From Actinomycetota bacterium (GTDB lineage Bacteria > Actinomycetota > Geothermincolia > Geothermincolales > RBG-13-55-18): 34,392 nt of DNA. This document shows positions 8,356-15,380 of this stretch, piece by piece. The stretch lies in contig JAQVFR010000025.1 of assembly GCA_028697145.1 (NCBI GenBank), positions 1 to 34,392 on the forward strand, in the 5' to 3' direction. Position 1 is the first letter of the stretch; each line of letters begins with the position of its first letter. Below the pieces are notes generated by a model. It worked only from the letters and a program-made list of their open reading frames with translations, searched no databases and was not told the origin of the DNA. Both the position numbers and the translations under genes were made by a program.

Positions 8356-8360
8356 CCCCA
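8332..8360 (-). repeat. Right terminal inverted repeat of the transposase element
   Basis: Exact 29-base inverse of 7092-7120; it overlaps the 3' end of the transposase gene and contains its stop codon. Confidence 0.9.
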
Positions 8361-8366
8361 TACGAT

Positions 8367-8389
8367 GAGGGGGCCCCGTGGGCCCCCTC
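8367..8389 (-). terminator. Strong hairpin after the 21-residue peptide gene
   Basis: GAGGGGGCCC (8367-8376) and GGGCCCCCTC (8380-8389) form a perfect 10-bp stem with a CGT loop. It starts 16 bases beyond the stop codon of the peptide gene at 8405. There is no U-tract, so it may act as a G+C-rich hairpin terminator or stabilise the 3' end of a short abundant mRNA. It could also serve the transposase gene from the other side. Confidence 0.6.
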
Positions 8390-8404
8390 GATGCTCAGGG
8401 CGTG

Positions 8405-8470
8405 CTAGCCACAGCTCTTATTGCACTTGCAAGTGCCGCCCTTCCGCCTGGGGATCTTCGTGATCCTCAC
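8405..8470 (-). CDS. 21-residue Cys-rich peptide, candidate RiPP precursor
   Basis: GTG at 8470 preceded by AAGGAGG with a 7-base spacer, an ideal ribosome site. The peptide begins MRITKIPRRKGG and ends TCKCNKSCG, giving Cys14, Cys16 and Cys20 (C-x-C-x3-C) after a Gly-Gly. Third codon positions are G or C in 18 of 21 codons, as in real genes here. It has its own consensus-like promoter (8506-8533) and a 10-bp hairpin just after the stop. It lies 91 bases downstream of a radical SAM/SPASM gene on the same strand, the usual arrangement of a ribosomally made, radical-SAM-modified peptide. A small metal-binding peptide is the main alternative. The exact family is not recognised. Confidence 0.7.
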   Translation of the reverse strand: MRITKIPRRKGGTCKCNKSCG

Positions 8471-8505
8471 TTCACCACCTCCTTGGTAGTGTGCTGCCTG
8501 TAAAT

Positions 8506-8533
8506 ATTATACACCGGACGGGGGAGTGGTAAA
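8506..8533 (-). promoter_or_regulatory. Promoter of the 21-residue peptide gene
   Basis: On the minus strand TTTACC (8533-8528), a 16-base spacer and a perfect TATAAT (8511-8506). The predicted start of transcription is near 8499, leaving a 5' leader of about 29 bases that contains the strong ribosome site. This separates expression of the peptide from that of the maturase. Confidence 0.7.
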
Positions 8534-8561
8534 CCGGCAGATGCCAATCCCCGCGCGCGGT

Positions 8562-9752
8562 TCAGCGGCGTCGCCATGGCTTTCCCATGCGGACGCACAT
8601 CAGCGGGTCTGGGCCGCCCGGCCCGGCCATCAATTCGGCCCGGAAGCGGCAACCGCCGCCACATTCCGCGAGGACATCGCACTCCGCGCAGGACCCTGCC
8701 AGGTGCATCTTCGGCAGCTCGAGCCAGGCGCGCCGCAGGCCCCCCTCGGCGCCGGCTTCCCCGCCGTCCTCCTCACGGTAATAGCCGCACTTCACCAGGC
8801 GCCCTCCCGGCTCGACGTTGGCCAGGTGGGCCCCGCAGGCATATCCCGGGGACCCCTCGTGCGCCCCCCAGCCCCATTCCATCTCGAACAGCGGCGCCGC
8901 CGCCTCGAGGTCGGGCATGAGCTCGCGGTTCTCCCGCATCCGCCCCCACTCCACGGGGTACTCCAGCGTCCAGGAGCGCACGTCCATCTCGAAAAGGATC
9001 TCCCCCAGGCGCTCCAACTCGTGCAGGTTACGGGAATGGATCACCGTTGCCACGGAGACGTCGATGCCCGCCTGCAGGGTGCGCCGCAAGGCCTTGAAAG
9101 CATTGCCATAAGAGCCGCCCCCCCTCAGGAAGTCGTGGCCTTCCTCCAGCCCGTCCAGAGAGTATTGTATCTCCCTGAAGTTGAGGCCCCGCAGATCTAT
9201 CCCTTCCATGAGGGTGCCGTTGGAGATGAGCACGGCGCGGAAGGACCTCTGTGCCAGCTCCCGGTTGAGCAGCTCGAAGTGGGGGTAGAGGAGGGGCTCG
9301 CCGCCGGTCACCATCAGGCGCAGCCCGCCCATGTCGTCGAAGTCCTCGATGATCCGCCGCGCCGTCTCCCACTCCAGGTCCGCCGTGCCCACGCCCCCCA
9401 GGTAGCAGTGGCGGCAGCGCAGGTTGCAGCGGTCTGTGACCTCCACCATGAGGTAGCGCAGGGAAGGGTTCTCGTTGCGCCCTACGACGATAACCCTCCG
9501 CCCCGGCCTGTCCAGGACCTCGAGCACCTCCTCCTCCAGGCAGTAAGCGAGGAAATCCTCCTCGGGCTCGAGCTCTTCCGCCGTATGCGTGCCGTCGCAG
9601 CGGGACAGCAATTCCATGGCCTGCGGCGACAACTCGTAGAGCTCGTCATTCTCCACGTCGTAGACGCACGGCATCTCGAGGGACTTCAGGAAGAACCTGC
9701 CGCCCAACCTGAGGTAATATTTCCCGGTAGGTCCGCCGTTGTCCGAGCTCAT
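8562..9752 (-). CDS. Radical SAM/SPASM peptide maturase
   Basis: 396 residues from ATG 9752. Residues 1-90 resemble a PqqD-like leader-recognition fold (YDVENDELYELSPQAMELL). The radical SAM motif is DRCNLRCRHC (Cys109, Cys113, Cys116), followed by the glycine-rich MVTGGEPL. The C-terminal SPASM domain has seven cysteines (306, 322, 355, 358, 364, 368, 386), enough for two auxiliary iron-sulfur clusters, as in PqqE, AlbA and anSME-type enzymes. Such enzymes make thioether or C-C crosslinks in peptides, or oxidise side chains. With a 21-residue Cys peptide gene just downstream and a small Cys protein upstream, peptide maturation is the most likely job. The product of the reaction is unknown. 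Confidence 0.88.
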   Translation of the reverse strand: MSSDNGGPTGKYYLRLGGRFFLKSLEMPCVYDVENDELYELSPQAMELLSRCDGTHTAEELEPEEDFLAYCLEEEVLEVLDRPGRRVIVVGRNENPSLRYLMVEVTDRCNLRCRHCYLGGVGTADLEWETARRIIEDFDDMGGLRLMVTGGEPLLYPHFELLNRELAQRSFRAVLISNGTLMEGIDLRGLNFREIQYSLDGLEEGHDFLRGGGSYGNAFKALRRTLQAGIDVSVATVIHSRNLHELERLGEILFEMDVRSWTLEYPVEWGRMRENRELMPDLEAAAPLFEMEWGWGAHEGSPGYACGAHLANVEPGGRLVKCGYYREEDGGEAGAEGGLRRAWLELPKMHLAGSCAECDVLAECGGGCRFRAELMAGPGGPDPLMCVRMGKPWRRR

Positions 9753-9814
9753 TCCCCGTATACTCCCGGATACGCAACGGCGTGCATCCCCACGACGCTT
9801 TTGCCAGATCGCAT
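9749..9814 (-). CDS. Possible 21-codon upstream peptide coupled to the maturase start
   Basis: ATG at 9814 is preceded by AGGGGGTG with 8 bases spacing, and its TGA overlaps the ATG of the maturase (ATGA overlap). It reads MRSGKSVVGMH then AVAYPGVYGE. Only 13 of 21 third positions are G or C, well below local genes, so it may be a coupling leader or chance. The same frame is open back to the TAG of the gene at 9908. Confidence 0.25.
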   Translation of the reverse strand: MRSGKSVVGMHAVAYPGVYGE

Positions 9815-9907
9815 GCGGAACACCCCCTGGTCCGATATCTCATCCCTTACGGCGGAATCAAGCGCCGGGAACTGGCGCGCTCCGGCGCAGCGCTCGCCCT
9901 GAAGCCG

Positions 9908-10132
9908 CTACCCCAGCTCGCGCAGTGCGCGCTCCAGGTCGAAGGCACCGCGCTCCAGCAATGCCTTGAGCAGCAGGAAGCTGCCGCACTCCTCGTTCTC
10001 CTCTTCTCCGTGGTGGTAGAAGGCGCAGTCGGTGCAGAGAAGGGCGCGGAAATCCTCGATGTCCTCCAGGCCGGAGCCGCCCTCCAATATCTCCCGCGCT
10101 TTGCTCACGAAACCCGGAAAACCGTCGCTCAT
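9908..10132 (-). CDS. Small Cys-containing protein of unknown function
   Basis: 74 residues from ATG 10132 (AAGGGG about ten bases upstream); an upstream TTG at 10186 is judged unlikely. A short helix is followed by LLCTDCAFYHHGEEENEECG, with Cys33, Cys36 and Cys49 plus His40 and His41 as possible metal ligands, and then a Leu-rich helix (LLLKALLERGAFDLERALREL). It has no signal peptide. It is the first gene of the minus-strand unit leading to the radical SAM/SPASM maturase 155 bases downstream, and may be an accessory protein of that system. I do not recognise the family. Confidence 0.7.
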   Translation of the reverse strand: MSDGFPGFVSKAREILEGGSGLEDIEDFRALLCTDCAFYHHGEEENEECGSFLLLKALLERGAFDLERALRELG

Positions 10133-10214
10133 GTCGCGATCACCCCTTCCTTGGTCTTCGCGTCTCAACGGATCGATCGGGGTCAAACATCAGTTCAAAC
10201 CCGGCCTTGCCTAA

Positions 10215-10242
10215 TTCATACATACTCGGGTCGAGCGGTAAA
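10215..10242 (-). promoter_or_regulatory. Promoter of the small Cys protein / maturase unit
   Basis: On the minus strand TTTACC (10242-10237), a 16-base spacer and TATGAA (10220-10215). The -35 hexamer and spacer length are the same as in the peptide promoter at 8506-8533, so both transcription units of the locus may use the same holoenzyme or regulator. The rest of the gap 10133-10449 holds only the repeats at 10332-10389. Confidence 0.45.
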
Positions 10243-10331
10243 GTGCTTATATCATCATTTCCAAAAGCAGCACCACTCTAAACGAGGTTCCGGGTAGCTG
10301 CGCCTATCGCGATGACCAGGACGGCTCGCTC

Positions 10332-10389
10332 AGGCACGAGGCGAGGCTTGACCCCAATGCCTCCGAGGCGAGGCTTGACCCCAATGCCT
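10332..10389 (-). repeat. Two copies of a REP-like GGGGTCAAGCC repeat (inverted orientation)
   Basis: Two units, 10332-10362 and 10365-10389, share GAGGCGAGGCTTGACCCCAA and TGCCT. They are reverse-complement copies of the units at 23936-24025. The full unit has complementary ends (AGGCA, TGCCT). Confidence 0.85.
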
Positions 10390-10449
10390 GAGGGGTTAAT
10401 ATGAATAGGGTGCCAAGCAAACCGGGCTGAGTAATCGGGGGGTATGCGC

Positions 10450-12657
10450 ATGAGGAGGCGCAGGGGAATACCCTTGGAGGGTGTCTTCGAGCATGCCGGG
10501 CTGCTCCTGGTGGGACTCGATGGCGAGGGGCGCATCGTGCACTTCAACGCCGCCGCGGAGAGGCTGAGCGGGTATTCCATCCAGGAGGTGATGGGCAAGC
10601 ATTTGTGGGACTTCGCCATCGCCGACGACGCGCGCGAGGCCTGTAAGTCTTACCTGCAGAGCTTCAGGGATGGGAGGGTTGTGGACACGCTGGAGCAGTA
10701 CCTGCTGACGAAGGACGGCAGCAGGAGGCTCATCTCGTGGCGCGCAAGCGCCCTCTCCAGGGGGAAGCGGCGGTCTCCCGTGATCCTCGCGGTGGGCATG
10801 GACATCACCGAACGGCGCATAGCGGAGGATGCCATGGCCAGCAGAGAGGGTTTCTTCCGCATGCTCATAGAGAACGCCCTCGACCTGGTCACGGTGCTGG
10901 GAAGCGACGGCAGGGTCATCTACGTGGGCCCGGCGGTCAAGCGCCTCCTGGGTTACGCCCAGGAGGAGTTGATCTCAAGGAATATAATCGAATTCATCCA
11001 CCCGGACGACAAGGTCGCGGCGAAGGCTGGCCTCGACTTCGCCCTCACCCGCGCCGGGATCACCGGGGACATCGAGCTGCGTATCCGGGACAGGGAGGGC
11101 GGCTGGCGCATTCACGAGGCAACCTCCTTCAACCTCCTGGACGATCCCCTCGTGAAGGGGGTGGTGATTAACTCGCGCGATATCACCGACCGCAAGGAGG
11201 CGGAGGAGGAGCTCTCCCTGAGAAACCGCGAGATAGAGGCGATCTTCCAGGCCCTGCCCGACATCTTCTTCCGCATCGGCGCGGACGGGACCATACTCGA
11301 TTACGGGTCCGGGCGCTCCACTTACCTTTACGCGCCCCCCGAGGAATTCGTGCGCAAGAAGGTGCGGGAGGTGCTCCCGCCCGAGGTGGCCGAGGTCACC
11401 GAGAGGTCGGTACGCGAGGTGATCGAGGGCGGCAAGCCCGTATCCTTCGAGTACGATCTGCCGTTTCCCGGCGGCTCGAGGAGGTTCGAGGCGAGGATGC
11501 TGCCGGTGCTGGAGAAGGAGGTCATCACGGTCGTCCGCGACGTCACCGAGCGAGCCGCGCTCATCTCCTCGCTGCTGGAGAGCGAGGAGAACTACCGCGT
11601 GACCTTCGAGTCGACCGGCAGCGCCATGGTGGTCCTTGGGTTGGACGGCACCATCCTGGACACCAACCAGGAGATACAGAAGCTCCTGGGATATTCCCGG
11701 GAAGAGGTGGTGGGCAGGAAGAAATACATGGAGTTCGTCCACCCCGAGGACCGCGAAAACGTGAAGCGTTACTCGCTGCGGCTCCTCAAAGGCGAGCTGA
11801 AGGGCCCAGCGAGATACGAAGCCCGCACCGTGCGCCGGGACGGGAGAGTGCTCAACACCATCATCAACGTCAGCGTGCTCCCGGGAATGGGAAAGAGCGT
11901 GGCTTCCCTGGTGGACATCACGGAGAAGAAGAACTACGAGCTCGAGCTGGAGGCCCGGGCTGCCCAGCTCAGGGATTTTCTGGACATCGCCGCCCACGAG
12001 CTGCGCCACCCCGCCACCCTCATCGAGGGATACGCCATGACCCTGGCTGATTTCGGCGGCGAGATGAGCCCGGACGAGCTTACCAGGGCGCTGTCGGCGA
12101 TTGTGCGGAGCGTGGACAAACTCACCGGCGTGGTGGACGACCTGCTCGACGTATCCCGCATCGAGCGCGGGTTCATGTCCCTGGAGCGCGGCGAGCATGA
12201 CGTGCTGCCCCTGCTCCGCGGCGCGGTTCACGACATGGCCGCGAGGAAGGGCGGCAGGGCGATAGAGATAACCAGCGTGGAGGACCCCGGACCGGTATGG
12301 GTGGACCCTGAGAAGTTCACGCGCCTCATGGTCATCCTCCTGGACAACGCCGTGAAATATTCACCCCCCGGGTCCCTTGTCGAGGTGAACCTGGGGATTG
12401 ACGGAGACAACGCCCTCTTCTCGGTGCTGGATCGCGGAACGGGCATCCCGGACCGGGAGCGGAGCCGCGTCTTCGACCGTTTCTACCAGTCGGACGAGGT
12501 GCTCCATCACTCCAGCCCCGGGCTGGGCCTGGGCCTCTACATCGCCAAGCGCATCGTGGAGGCACACGGGGGGAGGATCTGGTGCGAGGCGCGCGAGGTA
12601 GGCGGCTCCGCCTTCCGCTTCACCCTCCCGCTGCGCGGGGACGACGCGACCACATAA
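10450..12657 (+). CDS. Soluble hybrid-input sensor histidine kinase with four PAS domains
   Basis: About 735 residues; ATG 10450 sits 7 bases after GGGGGG, ATG 10444 is the alternative. Four PAS units follow one another (about 10-122, 132-248, 255-362 and 375-490), three with a PAC-like ending such as VGMDITERR, NSRDITDRK and SLVDITEKK. The dimerisation helix carries the phosphorylated histidine, AAHELRHP (His516). The ATPase domain has the N box (DNAVKYSPPGS), a G1 box DRGTGIPDRERSRVFDRF and a G2 box GLGLGLYIAKRIVEAHGG. There are no membrane segments, so the signal is intracellular (ligand, redox or light through a PAS cofactor). No response regulator is adjacent; the partner is elsewhere. 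Confidence 0.92.
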   Translation: MRRRRGIPLEGVFEHAGLLLVGLDGEGRIVHFNAAAERLSGYSIQEVMGKHLWDFAIADDAREACKSYLQSFRDGRVVDTLEQYLLTKDGSRRLISWRASALSRGKRRSPVILAVGMDITERRIAEDAMASREGFFRMLIENALDLVTVLGSDGRVIYVGPAVKRLLGYAQEELISRNIIEFIHPDDKVAAKAGLDFALTRAGITGDIELRIRDREGGWRIHEATSFNLLDDPLVKGVVINSRDITDRKEAEEELSLRNREIEAIFQALPDIFFRIGADGTILDYGSGRSTYLYAPPEEFVRKKVREVLPPEVAEVTERSVREVIEGGKPVSFEYDLPFPGGSRRFEARMLPVLEKEVITVVRDVTERAALISSLLESEENYRVTFESTGSAMVVLGLDGTILDTNQEIQKLLGYSREEVVGRKKYMEFVHPEDRENVKRYSLRLLKGELKGPARYEARTVRRDGRVLNTIINVSVLPGMGKSVASLVDITEKKNYELELEARAAQLRDFLDIAAHELRHPATLIEGYAMTLADFGGEMSPDELTRALSAIVRSVDKLTGVVDDLLDVSRIERGFMSLERGEHDVLPLLRGAVHDMAARKGGRAIEITSVEDPGPVWVDPEKFTRLMVILLDNAVKYSPPGSLVEVNLGIDGDNALFSVLDRGTGIPDRERSRVFDRFYQSDEVLHHSSPGLGLGLYIAKRIVEAHGGRIWCEAREVGGSAFRFTLPLRGDDATT

Positions 12658-12723
12658 AGATACCGGGGCGCGTCAGACGATGAACCCCGCCCTCACGCTC
12701 GCTTTCGCCGCCTCGGGCCGCGG

Positions 12724-14148
12724 TCAGGTCTCGATGCCGGCGAGGAACTTGGCGATCTTCTTCCTCTCGCCCAGGTCGTAGGTGCCCAGGATGGCGATGT
12801 CCTCCATGATGGGGGAGCCGCCGCCGTGCACGCCCGCGTACTGCATGACGCCCGCCATGGACGAGCAGGAGAAGTCGCTGATCCAGGCGAAGCACTTGTA
12901 CACGTCCTCGGCGCTCACGCCGTCCGCCCGCATGATGTACTTCTTCACCAGCTCTCCCACCTCGGGGCTGGCGTATTCCTCGCTGTAGGGCAGGGTGGCG
13001 GGCAGCCCGCCGGCGACCTCCGCCAGGAGGTCGTACTCGTGGTAGAGGTTGACCCCCGCGTGCTTGCGCGCCACGTTGCAGTAGACCACGTCCGGCATCT
13101 GGGTGCCGGAGGGGGTCTTGGTCGACTTCACCGCCGCCGCGATGCCGCACCCGTACACCAGCTCGGCTACGCTGATGAGCTCGGCCAGGGCATGGCGCAC
13201 GTGCTGCTCCCTCTCGATGCCGTTGTACTCGGCCGCCAGGGCGGTCGTCCCCATGATCACGTCGGACATGGCCGGCTTGCAGCCGGTGTAGGAATGGCGG
13301 TGGTAGAGGGAGAAGAGCAGCGCGAGCTGGCCCCCGAACTCCGTCTCGCCGTTGAGGAAAACGCGCTCGTTGGGCACGAAGACGTCGTCGAAGATGGTCA
13401 GCGATTCTATCTCGCCCTTGCCGGAGAGCGCCGTGGCCACCTCGGGCACGCGGTCGCGGTACTTCGCGCCGCGGCATACCAGCTTCACGCCCGGCCAGTC
13501 GCCGGGGATGCCGAAGGCCACCGCCCAGTCCCCCTCCTCGGGGGTGAGGAAGCGGGTCGGGGTGACGATGATCTCGTTGGCCAGGGGGGCGAAGGAGTTG
13601 TGGGCCTTGGCGCCGCGCACCACGATGCCGTCGGGGCGCCTCTCCACCACGCGCAGGTAGAGGTCCGGGTCGGCCTGCTCGTGCGGCCGCCGCTTGCGGT
13701 GGCCCTTGACGTCGGTCTGGGCGCAGCAGCCCACGATGTCGTTGGACTGCCAGTACTTAAGATACTCCAGGAAACGCTGGTGGTAATCGGTGCCGTGAGC
13801 CTGGTCGCACTGGTAAGTGATGACCGAGAGCGAGTTCATGGCGTCGATGCCCATGCAGCGGGCGATGCAGCCCCCCACCAGGCGGCAGGCTGTGCGCGTC
13901 ATCTCCTGCTTGGCCAGAAGGTCCTCCACGCTCTGGTGGATGTGGCAGAAGCGGCTGATGGTCTCGCCGCTCAGATGGGACTTCGCGGTGGTCAGTTGCT
14001 GCAGCTCCTTGTTATGGGCGAGTTCGATGGTGAGGTCCATGATGTCCGTGCCCGGGAGGTTGTCCCTTCCCAGCACCTCACCCCCCATGTACACGTTGGG
14101 CTTCATGGCCTTGAGGCTCTCGTGATATTCGTCTACCGTGCGTATCAT
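12724..14148 (-). CDS. abfD: 4-hydroxybutyryl-CoA dehydratase / vinylacetyl-CoA isomerase
   Basis: 474 residues, ATG 14148 after GGAGGGGGAG. This is the FAD and [4Fe-4S] enzyme that turns 4-hydroxybutyryl-CoA into crotonyl-CoA through a ketyl radical. All four cluster ligands known from the Clostridium aminobutyricum enzyme (three Cys, one His) have counterparts with matching spacing: C94-IAR-C98 and H283-RHSYTG-C290. The fold is that of the HpaB flavin family, seen in ITYQCDQAHGTDYHQRF and RGAKAHNSFAPLANEIIVTP (a 20-residue segment). It is a single gene with a near-consensus promoter, divergent from a TetR regulator. It implies use of 4-hydroxybutyrate, gamma-aminobutyrate or succinate-derived carbon; no CoA-transferase or alcohol dehydrogenase is next to it. 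Confidence 0.9.
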   Translation of the reverse strand: MIRTVDEYHESLKAMKPNVYMGGEVLGRDNLPGTDIMDLTIELAHNKELQQLTTAKSHLSGETISRFCHIHQSVEDLLAKQEMTRTACRLVGGCIARCMGIDAMNSLSVITYQCDQAHGTDYHQRFLEYLKYWQSNDIVGCCAQTDVKGHRKRRPHEQADPDLYLRVVERRPDGIVVRGAKAHNSFAPLANEIIVTPTRFLTPEEGDWAVAFGIPGDWPGVKLVCRGAKYRDRVPEVATALSGKGEIESLTIFDDVFVPNERVFLNGETEFGGQLALLFSLYHRHSYTGCKPAMSDVIMGTTALAAEYNGIEREQHVRHALAELISVAELVYGCGIAAAVKSTKTPSGTQMPDVVYCNVARKHAGVNLYHEYDLLAEVAGGLPATLPYSEEYASPEVGELVKKYIMRADGVSAEDVYKCFAWISDFSCSSMAGVMQYAGVHGGGSPIMEDIAILGTYDLGERKKIAKFLAGIET

Positions 14149-14192
14149 TACACTCCCCCTCCAAGACTCGTATTTTGGAAACTTGCTTATTA

Positions 14193-14222
14193 AGTATAGA
14201 TGAATTACAATTATCTTGTCAA
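14193..14222 (-). promoter_or_regulatory. Near-consensus promoter of the dehydratase gene with an AATT-AC-AATT dyad in its spacer
   Basis: On the minus strand TTGACA (14222-14217, perfect), an 18-base spacer and TATACT (14198-14193). Inside the spacer, 14203-14212 is AATTACAATT, a two-arm dyad flanked by GAT and ATC. A repressor bound here would block RNA polymerase; the TetR protein encoded 45 bases away is the obvious candidate. The stretch is unusually A+T-rich for this genome. Confidence 0.7.
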
Positions 14223-14256
14223 ATATATAGTCTTACTACAGGATAAAGGTAATATT

Positions 14257-14898
14257 ATGGGGAACGACTACAGAAGTAAGGATAAATTCTCGGTCATTAT
14301 CGATGCAGCCCTTGAGGTTTTCGGCGAGAAGGGATACTACACCGCCACCATCTCGGAGATAGCCCGCAAGGCCGGCGTGTCCGAGGCGACCATCTACGAA
14401 TACTTCGGCAGCAAGGAGGACCTCCTCTTCGCGATACCGGGCGAGATCACCACCCAGGCCGTGGAATTCCTGGAGGCCATGAGCCCCTATATCAAGGGCG
14501 CCGAGAACAAGATAAGGGCCAGCGCCTACGGGTACTTCAACCTCTACAAGAACAACCCCGATTACTCCTCGCTGGTGCTGCTCGACCTCAAGCACAACCG
14601 CAAGTTCATGGAGGCCGAGGGGTACCAGGCGGTGAAGCGGTCGGCCGCTCTCATCCTGGATGCCATCGAGGAAGGCGTGCGCTCGGGCGAGTTCGCGGAG
14701 GACATCGACCCCTATCTCGTGCGATCCATGATCCTGGGGACCATCGAGCACGTCTTCTTCCGCTGGCACCTCAAGGGCCGCAAGGAGGAGGTCGCCGACT
14801 TCATCGACCCCATGCTGGGCATCATCCTCGGCGGGATCAAGCGGGACGGGCAACCGCGCGCCTACCAGATAAACATCACCCTGCCTCCCCAACCCTGA
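14257..14898 (+). CDS. TetR/AcrR-family transcriptional regulator
   Basis: 213 residues from ATG 14257, with AAAGGTAAT upstream; an in-frame ATG at 14200 lacks a ribosome site. The N-terminal helix-turn-helix is canonical: IIDAALEVFGEKGYYTATI, then IARKAGVSEATIYEYFGSKE. The C-terminal 150 residues are the ligand-binding helical domain, with MILGTIEHVFFRWHLKGR near the end as in FadR/TetR_C-type fatty-acyl-CoA regulators (inference). It is divergent from the 4-hydroxybutyryl-CoA dehydratase gene, so it probably represses that gene and responds to a CoA thioester or related acid. The stop codon TGA merges directly with a REP-like repeat. Confidence 0.92.
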   Translation: MGNDYRSKDKFSVIIDAALEVFGEKGYYTATISEIARKAGVSEATIYEYFGSKEDLLFAIPGEITTQAVEFLEAMSPYIKGAENKIRASAYGYFNLYKNNPDYSSLVLLDLKHNRKFMEAEGYQAVKRSAALILDAIEEGVRSGEFAEDIDPYLVRSMILGTIEHVFFRWHLKGRKEEVADFIDPMLGIILGGIKRDGQPRAYQINITLPPQP

Positions 14899-14960
14899 GG
14901 CATCGGGGTCAAGCCCCGCCTCGTGCCCCAGGCATCGGGGTCAAGCCCCGCCTCGTGCCT
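14898..14960 (+). repeat. Two copies of the REP-like repeat, CCCC variant
   Basis: Units at 14898-14927 and 14930-14960 read AGGCATCGGGGTCAAGCCCC followed by GCCTCGTGCC. In this variant GGGG and CCCC can pair around TCAAG, in addition to the outer AGGCA/TGCCT ends. The first base is shared with the TetR stop codon. The repeat separates two convergent genes and may act as a hairpin terminator for both. Confidence 0.85.
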
Positions 14961-14984
14961 GTAAGACTTGATCGCTGGAGCCCT

Positions 14985-15380
14985 CTATTCCTCCAGCTTG
15001 CCCACCACCGGCATGGCCTCGATGAGGGCGCGCATCCTGGCCGGCGACCGCTCGAGCACCTCGGAGAGGTCTTTGCCCGCGACCGCGTCCAGGTCGCACG
15101 GCGCATGGTCCCCCTCCGGCCACTCGTCGGAGCCGGTGACGTCATAGACAACTCCGTCCACCGCCACGTAGGCGTGCCTGCCGTCCTTGCCGTCAAACTC
15201 GGCCAGTTCGGCCAGGGTGAAGGCCTCGACCTCGGGCCCCGGGCCCGCGCCCCCGTCGTCAGCGCTCCCGCCGTTCCCCGGCTCCGCCGTCCCGGAGCCG
15301 TCGCCGCCGCAGCCGGCCAAGGCCGCGGTCAGCAGGGCGAACAAGAGCAGTGACATGAACACGAACAACGCTCTCTTCAT
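14985..15380 (-). CDS. Lipoprotein with a cytochrome b5-like heme/steroid-binding domain
   Basis: 131 residues from ATG 15380, preceded by GGGAGG. Signal peptide MKRALFVFMSLLLFALLTAA with lipobox LAGC (Cys23), then a Gly/Ser/Asp-rich linker. The domain from about residue 52 (FTLAELAEFDGKDGRHAYVA, then VDGVVYDVTGS) matches short bacterial cytochrome b5-like modules that end H-x-aromatic-x-AGKDL; here GDHAPCDLDAVAGKDL retains the His but has an extra Cys and no obvious second histidine ligand. It may bind heme weakly or another ligand. It sits on the outer face of the membrane and is monocistronic. Confidence 0.85.
   Translation of the reverse strand: MKRALFVFMSLLLFALLTAALAGCGGDGSGTAEPGNGGSADDGGAGPGPEVEAFTLAELAEFDGKDGRHAYVAVDGVVYDVTGSDEWPEGDHAPCDLDAVAGKDLSEVLERSPARMRALIEAMPVVGKLEE

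Larger units (their letters stand above)
7092..8360 (+). mobile_element. REP-associated tyrosine transposase (IS200-like, HUH) element with terminal inverted repeats
   Basis: The element is bounded by perfect 29-base inverted repeats, 7092-7120 and 8332-8360, each starting TGGGGTCAGCCCTTAACATT from the outside. Between them lies one complete transposase gene and about 210 A+T-rich bases of left-end sequence. Base composition is clearly lower in G+C than in all neighbours, and codon choice in the transposase is more mixed, both pointing to acquisition. No target duplication is evident, as expected for HUH enzymes, which do not make one. Confidence 0.85.

Noticed and set aside
8405-8470. Selenocysteine-containing peptide
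   Set aside because: The frame ends in TAG, not TGA, and no SECIS-type hairpin directly after an in-frame TGA is seen.
8526-9902. Long plus-strand open frame antisense to the SPASM maturase
   Set aside because: It mirrors the maturase gene, has no family motifs, and its codon pattern follows from the opposite strand.
10133-10186. Longer N-terminus (TTG 10186) for the small Cys protein
   Set aside because: The start is a TTG without a ribosome site and the added residues are low in structure; ATG 10132 has a purine-rich site.
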